Source of the DNA: Alisma plantago-aquatica
Lineage: Eukaryota; Streptophyta; Magnoliopsida; Alismatales; Alismataceae
Assembly (NCBI GenBank): GCA_963693085.1
Contig: OY856409.1
Coordinates: 522,977,803 to 523,041,802 of the forward strand
Length of the DNA stretch: 64,000 bases
Reading direction: 5' to 3'
Of this stretch, positions 48,840 to 59,525 are shown piece after piece. The translations under genes were made by a program, and so were the position numbers. The number at the start of each line of letters is the position of its first letter. The first letter of the stretch is position 1. The notes beneath the pieces are model-generated. The model was not told where the DNA came from, made no database searches, and was given only the letters and a program-made list of their open reading frames with translations.

Positions 48840-49370
48840 ATAATTGTAAGATTCTCAAATTTGGTAAATTTGAATTCTATGAATATAAAAAACTTAATTT
48901 GATAAGTAAATTTCCTAAGTGTAATTGACAGAATAATAACTATCCACTTTGTAGTATGGGTTCAACCCATGACCCAAGCGAGACTGATGAGACTATTTGA
49001 TTTGCAAATAGGTCCCCGAACACAAGTTTAAGAAATAAGATAATTTGTGTATAAGTAAATGGTTATGGATTTATGAGTTGTTAGATAATTAAAATATGGG
49101 ATAATGAGAAATTTTTTAAAATATTTAAAGATAATATGTGACTTAGCAAATTAAGGGAGTAATTATCTAGCCAGGACTTGCAATACAAGTTTTGAGTATC
49201 AAATTAAGGTACGTCGATATGATTTTGGAACACCTAGATATCATAAGAAAAAAAACTAACTTTAGAGTTGAGATAAAAGAGACTTTATATGTGATGTGAG
49301 ATCATCGTGAGGAAATATAAATAAAAAAAGATGAAAGGAAATATATTAGTTGTGATCCTGATAATTCCAT

Positions 49371-49383
49371 TATACGTTTTTTT
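49371..49383. repeat. Target site duplication of the L1 LINE (left)
   Basis: TATACGTTTTTTT, identical to 52212-52224. The T run on this side (49377-49386) merges with the poly(A) tail, so the exact border is ambiguous by a few bases. Confidence 0.85.
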
Positions 49384-52211
49384 TTTGGGGAAAGTCAGGA
49401 GGCCATCTTATTCATCTCGCCCTCCTCTTACGAGCATTTCAAAAGGATTACTACAATCTATTCTTGTGCTGGAAATAAATGTGGCAGTACTACTGCCATT
49501 ACAATCTATAGTTGGACTAGAAATAAAAGTAGTAGTACTACTACCATTACAATCTTTATTCACAACTTGGACAAGGCTATCCGGTGGGCGGATATAATGT
49601 GCCTTGTGGAGGTTTTGATTCTGGTGGTGCTTGGCCAAAGCGTCGGCCAAGGTGTTTCTTTCTCTCTTCACATGCTCTATCGTCCAGTCATCCTTCATAA
49701 GCATCATGGCCTTCCTAATCTCGGTAGTGAATCTCGGTGCATTCCTCGGGTCCTGGTGGAACATATGAACAACAACTTTACAATCGGATTCAATGATAGC
49801 CTTCTCTAGGCCAATGTTATTGGCATCCACCAAAGCTAGAAGAATAGCTTTCACCTCCGCCTCTAGAGCGTCATCTGTAGGAATAGTAGTGCTTTTTCCG
49901 AACAACCACTCTCCTTGCCAATTGCGAGCAACATAAGCGCAAGCTCCCCTTTTCCTCCTGAAGGTTGCGTCAACATTCATTTTGATGTAGCCTTCATTTG
50001 GTTTGTTCCAAGGTTTCAGTCGATGTTCCTGCTTCATCTTGCTTTTGCTTCCCCAAACTTCTGCGCTGAACTCTACGTCCTTTCGACTTCTCAAAGCAGT
50101 CTGGATGGGGTTCGTCATCCTACCCTCCATGACATGATAATTTCGACTTTTCCATATGTGCCAGCAGCCATACATGAATTTCATCTTGTTCTCCTTGCTC
50201 CTCAGGTTAGTACGTAGCCATGCTTCCAGGTTCAGCTCGGTGAAGAAATGTTGCGGAGTAGTACTAGTCAAGAGCAACTTCCAAACTTCCTTTGCGTAGT
50301 GACAGTCCCTTAATGCATGAAGACTGTCCTCTTCAGTAACATTGCATCTACCACATATACTGCTCGTAGTCATCTGCCTTTCTACTCTCCTCTTGTTAGT
50401 CAGAATGGCATTATGAGAAAGAGTCCACATGAAGACTTTAACCCGAGAAGAGACAGGTGCCTCCCAAATAATCCTCCATTCCCCTTGTCTGTTGCAGTCC
50501 CTCCCACGTCTACTGGCTTTATAAGCTGTATTAGTTGAAAACTGCCCAGTATTGGTATGCTTCCACACTCTAATGTCCCCTCCGTTAATCCTCGCTGGAG
50601 GTTGCATCTTCAGGATCTGTGCAACAGCAGGTGCCGGAAGCCAATCTGAAAGAAACTCCTCATCCCAATTTCCATTGTCCAGAACCACACTACTGACCTT
50701 GAGGTCTCTGATATCTTCTGAGATCATTTTTGTAACTTCATTTCTCAGGTGGCCTCTTCCTTTCACCCATTCCTCATCCCAAAACACGGTATCCTTACCC
50801 GACCCCAATTTGATATATGAATTGTCTGCAATGAAACTTTTCCCTTCAACAGTAGCTTTCCCCAGTCTGGACAGGTACGATCCTCCCTTATCCTTATACT
50901 CATTGTATCTTCGGTTCATCAGCTTACACCAGATGGTTGGCCTCCCGGTGGCAACATCCCATGAATTTTTTGTAAGAAGAGCCTTATTCCAGTCTCTCAT
51001 CGTTTTGATTCCCAGCCCGCCATTTGCCCTATTGCTAACCACCTTACTCCACGCAAGGAGGGACATAGGCCTTTTGTCATTGTTTCCACCCCAAATGAAC
51101 TTCCTGATGGTACTATCAATGCGATCGCAAAGCCCCAACGGTAAAACTGATGTTTGCATTATGTACGTTGGCATAGCCGTAAGCGTTGTCTTAGCTAGAC
51201 AAACTCTACCTGCAAAGGACAAACACTTCGCCGACCAAGATGATATCCTATCAGAAATTTTATTCAACACTTCTCCGTATGTGTGATTATCCACCCTTTT
51301 GTGTAGCAGAGGTACTCCTAAATATTTGCCCAAGTCCTGGGTTTCCACAAAATTGCTGCGTTTACATACAGCCCGTCGCAATCTTCTTGGTACACTTCTG
51401 GAGAAAAAAATGCGTGTTTTATCTACTGAGATCTTCTGCCCTGAAGCATTACAAAACTCATTAAAACAATCTGTCATAGACTTAATATTGGTCACTGTTG
51501 CCTTCCCAAAAAGAATAATATCATCTGCAAAACACATATGTGCTAGATTCGGACCAGTCGCCGACAGTTTGATCCTTTTCCATGTTCCATTGTGAACCCG
51601 ATTCTGTATCATCTGACTGAGCCTTTCAATACAAAGAACAAAGAGGTAGGGAGACATAGGGTCACCTTGTCTCAGCCCACGTGTAGCCTTAAAACTAGGC
51701 ATAGCTTTTCCTTTCCACAGGATCGAAGTGCTTCCAGAAGTAATAGAGTTCATGATATACCTTTTCAAATTATCTGGGATATCAGTATGATTCAACGTAT
51801 CTTCAATGAAGTCCCACGACATCATGTCGTACGCTTTAGATAAGTCAATCTTTATAGCCATCATACGAGCAGAATTTTTTCTTCTCATAATATGGATAAC
51901 TTCTTGCACAACTGCAATGTTATCTGTAATTCTGCGCCCTGGTACGAAACTAGATTGTTCACTAGAAATCCAATCCGGAATACAATTCTTCAACCTTTCC
52001 ACTACTATTTTAGAGCAGAGTTTCAGACATAAATTATTCAGAGAGATAGGCCTTAGTTGATCACACTTCTCGGGGCACTGTACCTTAGGGATAAGAACAA
52101 TAGTAGAATTATACATCTCCATCTCTAGAATATCTCCTTTTATGGATCTGGTAATGGTCAGCATGACAGAACCTGCAACAGTATTCCAGTTCTTCTTTAT
52201 GAAATTACCTG
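49384..52211 (-). mobile_element. 5'-truncated L1 LINE
   Basis: A 2.83-kb minus-strand insertion with a short poly(A) (T run on the plus strand at the left end) and 13-bp target duplications. It begins inside ORF2, just before the RT domain, so ORF1 and the endonuclease are missing; such truncation is normal for L1. It lies outside the other elements. Confidence 0.9.
49408..52211 (-). CDS. L1 ORF2 remnant: reverse transcriptase, zinc domain, RNase H
   Basis: Open for about 934 codons of LINE sequence with no stop, remarkable in this decayed window. RT: LIPKVQ, RPISLNN, FVPGRRITDN, motif A AIKIDLSKAYDMMSW (about residue 128), GLRQGDPMSPYLFVL, catalytic FADDIILFG (about 234), KYLGVPL. A Cys/His zinc domain of the zf-RVT kind lies at about 590-690 (WEAPVSSRVKVFMWTL, CGRCNVTEEDSLHALRDC). 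An RNase H of the RVT_3 kind is at about 770-890 (NVDATFRRKRG, EAEVKAILLALVDA, ESDC, VKRERNTLADALAKH). The last 45 residues contain a 16-residue tandem repeat (DCNGSSTTTFISSPTI, then DCNGSSTATFISSTRI). The open frame extends to ATG 52233, but its first seven codons are target-site and flanking DNA. No endonuclease, so it could not move alone. Confidence 0.9.
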
Positions 52212-52224
52212 TATACGTTTTTTT
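52212..52224. repeat. Target site duplication of the L1 LINE (right)
   Basis: TATACGTTTTTTT, matching 49371-49383. Confidence 0.85.
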
Positions 52225-52614
52225 AATGTACAAGAGAAAGGTATTTATTAATTTCCTAATTGTAACAATTTATGATATTCATAACCAATAGAAAGAGACA
52301 AATGAGAAGAAAGTAGAAAATATTCTTAAAGATCTGACATAATCTTTTATTTATACTATTTGTCAATCATGCCATGCCATTCTCATAACATCAGTTGGTG
52401 TTAAGTTATTATTTAAGAATGTATTAGTGGAAAGGAGGTAATGGTGGGATCAATTTTAGGAAATGTCTTTATGTCAAAACCATGTCTCTTGCCACTTTTT
52501 GGATCTTCCTCGATTGCGAAGGAAAAGAGAAGAAGGGAAATGAGATAGAAAGACATGAGAGGGTGTATATATAGGGGTTATAATGTGTTTGTCTCGCACA
52601 CAACAAACAAACCT
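52225..52614. other. AT-rich spacer, nothing recognised
   Basis: About 390 bases between the LINE and element E with no frame or motif recognised. The last five bases (AACCT, 52610-52614) would be the left target duplication of element E; the right partner lies beyond the window. Confidence 0.5.
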
Positions 52615-54054
52615 TGTTGACTCAAAGTGTAGTTGACTCTCAAAGTCTAATTGACTACACTTTATTTTTGATGACGACTAACTATTTTACTTATTTGTGT
52701 TTAATGCTTCTACTTGAGTGATTTCAGATTAGGTATAGACACACTTAAAATGCCCTAACTTGCACATCCTAACTTGGAGAAAGACAAATTAAAATTAGTG
52801 CAAGTGTACTTTTGTGAAAAAGACCTCAAATCCATTAGAATCATGTTGTAAATCACATGTGATGATTGTAAGACTTGTAATTAAGCTAAAAAAAATTAGG
52901 ATCACTTAAATCAAATATTTAAGCACTTTATCGCGCTTTCCAAAATTTATCACAATGAATTTTATCAGTCGAGTTTTATCTAGGATAAAATCGATAGACA
53001 CCCTTGATGGATTTTAGGAACTGCCACGGTCGGATGATTTTTCCGAGGACAAACTTGACCAACACCCTTCTACAGGCAAACCAATTTTAAGCTATCATCT
53101 AAGTTTCATCTAGGAGAAACTCGACCGATAACTCAAAATTGACTTGTCACATAGTGTCATCAGCCGAGTTTTCTAAAAGTAAATTTGTGCCAAGTGCAGT
53201 ATACAAAATGTGTAGAAAATGTAGGCATCTCCAACTCTAAATAGGACCCCTAGGCTTCATCCTGTGGTTAGACATGAACTATGAATGTACCTATATTATA
53301 ATTGAGTATCTCCAAGAGCTTCCTTTCACTTCGAATCTTAATCACTTACTACATCCATTAGAGTGAGTAAGATATTTGTAAGAGAGCTAGTCCTGCTTGT
53401 ATATCTTGTGAGGCTCTCACTTCCTCCACCACCCAATCTCTAATTCTACCATGAATATGAATGTTCTCTCTTAGTTAAGAGTGGTGAAGAAGAAGAAGGG
53501 AAGGAGTCCCTTGGTGAAGGTGAAGTCAAAGGCAGAAGATCCAAGTTAAGAGTGGGTAATTCCTTCAAGATGGAAGACTTGTTGCAAGAGTGGGTAAGTT
53601 GTTGGTGAAGGTGGATGACTCATTGTAAAAGTGGGTAAGTCCTTGGTGAGATAGAAGACTCTTGGTTATGGATAGATAAGTCCTCTATAAGGTTATTGGC
53701 TCTCTTGTCCTCGCAAGGAAGGTTTGGTATCCTTGTCTTGTAAAAGAAAGGTTTTATTGTATCTATTATAATGGAATATAAGGAAGGTGCAATGGTTGAA
53801 AAATCCTAGAGGTTGACCTCTCTAGGTAGTGGATGTATACTCTCCTAGTTTGGAGTATGGAATTACTTTACATAGTTTATTTTATTGTTCTTAATCATTC
53901 TTTCTCATTCTTTCTATGTATGTTTAGTTTCACTCAAATTCCATATTTGCACCCTTATCTCTTGAAGTAATTTGGAGGCCTACTAAATTTGGTTTAAGTG
54001 TTTTAACTCTATTCACCCACCCCCTTCTAGAGCCCATCATCTTTAAATCCAACA
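52615..54054 (+). repeat. 5' LTR of element E
   Basis: 1440 bases, TGTTGACTCAAAG to ...AATCCAACA. It holds four short imperfect inverted repeats of the GTCGAGTTT...AAACTCGAC kind (52966-53190) and several 40-bp units built on GAAGACT(C/T)...GAGTGGGTAAGT (about 53540-53690). Confidence 0.9.
52966..53190. repeat. Inverted-repeat array in the LTR of element E
   Basis: Four diverged units at about 52966-52999, 53028-53063, 53100-53129 and 53160-53190. Each has a (G)AGTTT arm, a short ATCTAGGA-like loop and an AAACT(C/T)GAC arm. In the right LTR the same four units occur at about 62803-63030, and a related unit occurs near 58322-58350. Confidence 0.75.
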
Positions 54055-54056
54055 AG

Positions 54057-54069
54057 TGGTATCAGAGCG
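54057..54069 (+). other. Primer binding site, tRNA-iMet (element E)
   Basis: TGGTATCAGAGCG, two bases after the LTR end. Confidence 0.9.
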
Positions 54070-54105
54070 AGTCTTCTCCAAGTATTACTTCCACAAGCAG
54101 GAGAA

Positions 54106-55392
54106 GATGGGACATTATCAAGGTGGGAGGTACCTGATCAACATTCCAATCTTTAATGGGAGTAACTTCATCTATTAGAAGAGAAGGTTACAATTCTACA
54201 TCAAGGATCAAGTCTTGAGACATGGAGAATAGTGGACCTTCCATACAAGCTACCAGAGACAAAGATAGAAGAATGGGACAAAGCTACTTTGAAAAAAATA
54301 ACCTTGAATGCTAAAGCCATAAACATCCTCTATGCCACCATTTCCCTTCCAGTTTCAACCAAATTTCTTCATGTGAAATGGCCTATGAGATATGGAGACA
54401 ACTATGTGTCACTTATAAGGGATAAAGAAAGTGAAGGAAAGTAAAGTCTACATGCTCAAAGGGCTTTTTGAAAGCTTCAAGATGGGAATGAGGAAAGGGT
54501 GTAGGATATGTAATCAAGACTCAACACCATTGTAAATGGTCTTTCCTTCCTAGGTCATTCTATGGCTAGAGGAGAGATTGACTCAAAGATCCTTATAACT
54601 TTCTCCAAGAGGGGGAAATCCAAGGTGACTTCCATTGAAGAAAGCAAGAGCCTTGGTGAAATTCCCATTAAAGAGCTCATAGGAAATGTATAAGCCCATG
54701 AAAATACTCTTGACAGGAAAGAGGAAGAAGAAAGAGAAGAAGAGAAAGATCTTAAGAGAAAGAAGAAGGTTGAAATCAAAGCCCAAGTTGAAGCTTTTGT
54801 TAGTCAAGATTCTCCATCCTCTCAAGTTGAAGAAGATGTCATGTACTCTAAGAGTAGATTCTACAAAGGAAAGTCCTCCTTCACCCGATGCTTCAAATTT
54901 GGAAAGAAGGGTCACTTCAAGGAAGATTGCACACAAGGAAAAAAGACCCATCATCACAATAGAAGAGAAGAGGAGCACAATAAAAAGGAGAAATGGAAAA
55001 AAATCTCTAGTAACTCCCACAACTCTAGCTCAAGTAAAGTCTATAGTGGAGGATCTAGCACAAGATCTAGTGAATATGGAGAACGCCATTTTTCTATCAT
55101 GGCAAGTGCAAATGAAGATTCAAATGAGGTAAATCTAAACTCTTTAGATAACGAATCCTTAATTGCCATTATTCATACTACTTGTGCCTCTCTTAAGTCT
55201 ACTAAAAAGAAAAAGAAAAAGCTTTCTAAAATTGTTGATAACTTGCATGTAGAAAAATATGATCTTGAACATGGTAAAATTTTCTTGCAAAGTGATGTTG
55301 AAAATATTCAAAAGTCATTTCTAGAACTTGAAATGAAATTTAATAGTGTTGAGAATGAAAAAAATGCTTATCTTAGTCAAGCAGACTCTCTT
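54106..55392 (+). pseudogene. Gag of element E, first part (broken)
   Basis: Start ATG 54106 (MGHYQGGRYLINIPIFNGSNF) is the first Met after the primer site and fits the copia gag opening; a TAG follows NFIY where the family has a Trp, and a second TAG follows. The UBN2 core then appears in another frame (EEWDKATLKKITLNAKAINILY, 54232-54320), and continues through LNTIVNGLSFLGHSM and SKVTSIEESKSLGEIPIKEL (about 54520-54690). A CCHC knuckle at about 54886-54930 reads CFKFGKKGHFKEDC, with Phe in place of the second Cys. The last open piece (54841-55425) ends in a Ser-rich then coiled-coil region. The L1-like retroposon cuts it at 55392. Confidence 0.8.
55377..55392. repeat. Target site duplication of the retroposon in element E (left)
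   Basis: TCAAGCAGACTCTCTT, identical to 57197-57212. Confidence 0.92.
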
Positions 55393-57196
55393 TTTTTTGG
55401 TCGATCAAAAATCCTGTTGCTATAATATTACCAAAAATTTGGGTATAAAACATTGCGCTCCTTAACTAGTAGGGATGAAACATCCTAAATAAGAAACAAC
55501 AAGATCTTAAAAAAGACCTCCAGAAAGGAAGAGGAAAAGAAATCTACGTCTGCTTCAAAAGACAATGACCCCAAACAATTTCTATGGGGCAGCAACCAGC
55601 GTAGCCATCACAACACTAACAATAAAAATACCTTCAAAATGTGCTATCCTAGAAGTCTGAAAACGGAACATAGAACTGAAGCAGTCATTATCTTCAAGAA
55701 CATACATGGATCATCTTCCGCCACCAAACCTTCAAAATCTTTAGGTCACTATTTGGATGAGCAAGCATCCAACACGGGACCCCTTACTACTGTGCCCCAA
55801 GGCACTTCATCTAGTACCTGGGATGGACCCAGGTCAGAAAAACACCAAGATGACCACTAACATGCAGAAGAGAAAGCAACATAATCTGTCCATAAGCTAA
55901 CCATCAATATATGTCCTTGAGCTGGGCACTGCCTTTCCTCCACTGGCGTTTGATTCATTTTCTAAAGATGTGAAATCTAGGTAGATGACCATCCCCTCTT
56001 CATCAATCAACAATCACCAGATAACAGACCCTGCACATCTCTGCTACACCAAGGAGACTAACCAAATGCTCCAGCTCTTGATTCACCCAGGAGCGAGCTT
56101 CGAGGGACATCATGTCAAACACCTTGAGGGTGCACTACCTCGCAGTAGAAACATAGGGAAACACGATCCCCAAACGACCTTCCCCTATCATGGACACTGG
56201 AAGCATCAGGGACCTTTCGTCAGGAGACTGAGCTTCTGTTTGCACAGCAGCAAAGCGCCGAACACCTGTAAAGCATTCCTATACACAACAGTAGAAGGAG
56301 TAAAGGAGGATGAGGAGGAAGCTCCTCTCCCCTTAACCCAACAACCATGTGATCTTCAAGCATCCAGAGGCCGACGCCAGAGAGAACCTCCAAGCACCTG
56401 GACGGTGTCCGTGATGGAGTGGCCACTCTGCCGAGTAGGTCATAGGACTCGTCACCAACGAGGAAGCCAACTACACCATATTCACTAAGGTAGAGACCAG
56501 CGGACTCGTGGCTTATCGTCACCCGGATGACCTGGAGCACAGGTCTGTGAGGGCTTTCCATGGCTCGGTGGAGGAAACCTAGAAGGGAGGCCGAAGCACC
56601 CCTCAGCTCTGTGAAACCAAAGTCAAAGATGGGGCGTCTCCAGAAGTTCACCATCGCACAACAGACAAGGCCACTCGGCGAGAATAGCCTCCCGCCACCA
56701 AGACGTGAATCGAATATCAGTCGAATCCAAGGAGGGGAAACATCCTGGATTCAGATTCCTCAACCAATGGAATGAGCAGATGCTAGAGAAGTAGGTGGCA
56801 CAAATACCATCTAGGTTCGTTAGCGCAAAGCAGCAACACACGATCCAATTTACGATCGAGACCAGTTCCTATCTCTCCATCTCGCTGGAATGCAGAGATT
56901 CGATAGGGTCGAAGTGCCAATCCATTAGCCTGAGTTTGGAAACTTGCGGCGCATCCATCTGCTTCGAGACAGGGCACGAGGGGGACCTCAAAGGATCCAC
57001 TGATATGCCGGCTCCACAGGATCTCTAGAGAAGACACCACAGACTTTGGGATCTACCAACCGTGGTTGAGGGCTAGGGGGAGGGAGGCTTCGGGGAGGCA
57101 CACCCCTCCCCCCAGTGGCGGCCTCCGGGGTAGAACCTAGAGAGAAGGCGGAGTGAAAACCCTAGAGAGAGAGCGGAAAATCCTCGATATGCCACC
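55393..57196 (-). mobile_element. 1.8-kb non-LTR retroposon inserted in gag of element E
   Basis: Flanked by perfect 16-bp direct repeats. The left end has a T run (55393-55398), i.e. a short poly(A) on the minus strand, so the insert reads right to left. Its minus-strand start is CT-rich with CTCTCTCTAGGGTTT and then GC-rich (about 56900-57190), unlike its AT-rich host. Minus frames at 56783-57040 and 56220-56654 (GLDRKLDRVLLLCANEPRW, WWREAILAEWPCLLCDGELL) are loosely like the DUF4283/ORF1 region of plant L1 elements but full of stops. It may be a 5' part of an L1 or a non-autonomous derivative; the insertion is sure, the family is not. Confidence 0.65.
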
Positions 57197-57212
57197 TCAA
57201 GCAGACTCTCTT
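57197..57212. repeat. Target site duplication of the retroposon in element E (right)
   Basis: TCAAGCAGACTCTCTT, identical to 55377-55392. It also marks where the gag frame resumes. Confidence 0.92.
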
Positions 57213-57774
57213 ATACTTGAAAATGCTAATTTGCTTGATAAGATTAGATTTCTAGAAGCTAAACCTCTTATACCTAGTTGTAATGAAGAACATACTAAAA
57301 TAGTGAATTCTCTCATGTTTGATATTGATGTTCTTAGAATTGAAAATCAGGACAAAGATTTTGTTTTGCAAGCATGAATATGTAATTAGTACTTATCTTT
57401 CTAAGATTGCTTTGCTTGAAAAAGAAAATGCCTCCTTTCTTGTTAAAGTCAATGTCCTTGAATCTTGCTCTAGTTCTACAAGTAGAGAAAATAATGTTGT
57501 TGCTCTTCATGTTGCTAAAGATTCTTATATCACTAAAGATCTTTTCATAGAAATTGATCTTTTGCATGCTAGAGATGATATCAATCAATTGTCTTCTACC
57601 ATTACTTCTCTTATGTATGATAATCATAGTTTGAGATCCTCTATGCAAAGATTATTAGATGATAAAAAGAATCTTAATCAAGTCCTAGATCATACTATTG
57701 AACAAACGGGTAGAAATGATATTAGATTAGATAATAGCCAAAGGAACAAAAAGACAAATGACCTTAAAACTTAA
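57213..57774 (+). pseudogene. Gag of element E, second part: coiled-coil tail
   Basis: Continues gag after the retroposon (ILENANLLDKIRFLEAK...), shifts frame at about 57365 (DKDFVLQ|HEYVIST) and stays open to 57774. The sequence is dominated by heptad-like Leu/Ile/Lys/Glu pattern (LLEKENASFLVKVNVLES, LMYDNHSLRSSMQRLLDDKKNL), a likely long coiled coil, common in the gag tails of this copia group. The usual following zinc, protease and integrase segments are not seen. Confidence 0.65.
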
Positions 57775-59285
57775 ATGAATAATCCTCTAGTTCCAAGGCT
57801 ATGCGATCATGTAATACATTTCATTGAAACTTGTCATTATTCTACCTATTTTCCTTTTAGGAAAGCACCCAAAAGAAATAGGAGTTGGGTTGCTAAGCTA
57901 ACCCCACCAGATCCAAAACTATGATTGGGACTATTTCATCTTTCTTCTTGTAGATCACTTGATAATGGATTGACTTGACATATTGATTTGCAAATTGGTT
58001 TCTCAATCCACATAAAAGAAGAAAGGTGAGACTTGTATAGGGTGGCAACAAGTGGAAAAGAAATGGTAAGAATATAGGTAATGTTATTCTTGATCATATC
58101 CGATCATAATGTATTTTTGCCAAATTAGTATGCACTATACATTTGGTTTTTGAGTCAGAAGTGATATATTGTGATTCTCATCATTTTATTTCTCACAAAC
58201 TATTTTTGATTCTTTCATAGTTCATTATTAACTTGCTTACACATGTTTGGATATGATTTATATTTTTATCATGCCTCTAGATATTGTTTTTGAAATATAT
58301 GTGATTTTTGACAGTAATTGTTGTCGATCGAGTTTTTCTAGAGGAATCTTGACCCATAAGCACCAATGGGTGTTGTCAACAACTATTGTTGGTCAAGAAG
58401 TTCAACCCTTAAACTCAACTGACAACACTGTGCACATAATACACATATGGCTTTTTGGGTGAGAATTTTCCTCTCAAAAAGACTTTCTCAACCAATAACC
58501 TTATTCTATGGCACACTCCTTGGTTCCAATACAATGTCCATATTTCCATGATTTAAATTCCTTATCTTGAATACAACTCTACCTTTCTAATTACTGTATT
58601 TTGGTTTATGTATATCTTGCAATTACTTATTTTGAGTTTTTATGCATGTTTTGATGATAATCTATTTGGATCTCTTGGTTGTGTATTAAATTTCTTCCAT
58701 TGTGGTCTAACTTGATACATATATCTAGTTGTATATTCTTAAGGAAACCTTGAGGTTCTTAGTGCTAATCATCATTTTGGTAATGATGCATATTTTCTAG
58801 TCAATAATATCCTCTCATGCTTCTAGTATTGCACAACCTTTTGTTTTGATATTTCTATACATCTAACCATAGATTGTTCTTTAACTTGTTCATGTTTTGG
58901 TGTTTGCTGTGATCTAGATCCTACTAGTAGTTCTAACTTGTGATATCATCTACTAGTAGTTCGTATACATGTAGTTCTAGTCTTGTTCATCAATTGGTAT
59001 CCAATTATATGCTATGCTTGTATCTTGTTTCATACATGATCAATCTTGTTCCTTGACTTACATATTGACTATCTTGAGTTATTTTCTTGCATAGTTTCTA
59101 AAAATGTAGTGAAAGCTAAATATGTAGGAGAAATAGAATCAATTGAGGGGGAGTATATGAGATCCAGAAGCATCAATTGAGGGGGAGCATATGAACTCAA
59201 TTCTATTGAAACCCCTTAGGTTTCCTCAAAGGTATGATTTTACTTAAATGATTTTATTACATTTTTGGAATGGTTTGTCATCTTC
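57775..59285 (+). other. Non-coding interior of element E
   Basis: 1.5 kb between the gag tail and the polypurine tract. A short FPFRKAPKRNRSWVAKLTPP-like frame at about 57850-57915 recalls the basic segment that precedes protease in SIRE/Tork elements; nothing of pol follows. A GTCGATCGAGTTT...-type inverted unit lies near 58322-58425. Confidence 0.55.
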
Positions 59286-59298
59286 AAAAGGGGAAGAA
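59286..59298 (+). other. Polypurine tract of element E
   Basis: AAAAGGGGAAGAA directly before the LTR start TGTTGACTC. Confidence 0.88.
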
Positions 59299-59520
59299 TG
59301 TTGACTCAAAGTCTAATTGATTCTCAAAGTCTAATTGACTAAATCCTTGTTTTGATGAAGACTAACCATTCCACTTATTTGTGTCTAATGCTTCTACTTA
59401 ATTGATTTCTAATTGGGTATAGAAACACTTTAAATGCCCTAACTTGCACATCCTAACTTAGAGAAAGACAAGTCAAAATCAATGAAAGTGCACTTTTATG
59501 GAAAAGAACTCAATTCCTTT

Positions 59521-59525
59521 AGAAT
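59521..59525. repeat. Target site duplication of the insert in the right LTR of E (left)
   Basis: AGAAT, repeated at 62672-62676; the uninterrupted left LTR has one copy at the same place. Confidence 0.85.

Larger units (their letters stand above)
47518..49370. other. Anonymous AT-rich DNA, no gene seen
   Basis: No coding sequence recognised. Contains a 160-bp tandem duplication (47742-48061) and a 122-bp insertion flanked by 16-bp repeats (48718-48839). The rest is AT-rich with homopolymer runs. Confidence 0.6.

Noticed and set aside
48957..48971. Perfect palindrome ATGGGTTCAACCCAT, possible tRNA or SINE B box
   Set aside because: No cloverleaf or A box around it; short palindromes occur by chance.
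49567..52060. Several plus-strand frames of 70-244 codons
   Set aside because: They lie antisense to the open LINE frame and have no motif; shadows of a long minus-strand frame.
54583..55020. Minus-strand frame of 145 codons rich in Phe and Leu (membrane-like)
   Set aside because: It is the antisense of the Lys/Glu-rich gag stretch, which gives a false hydrophobic protein.
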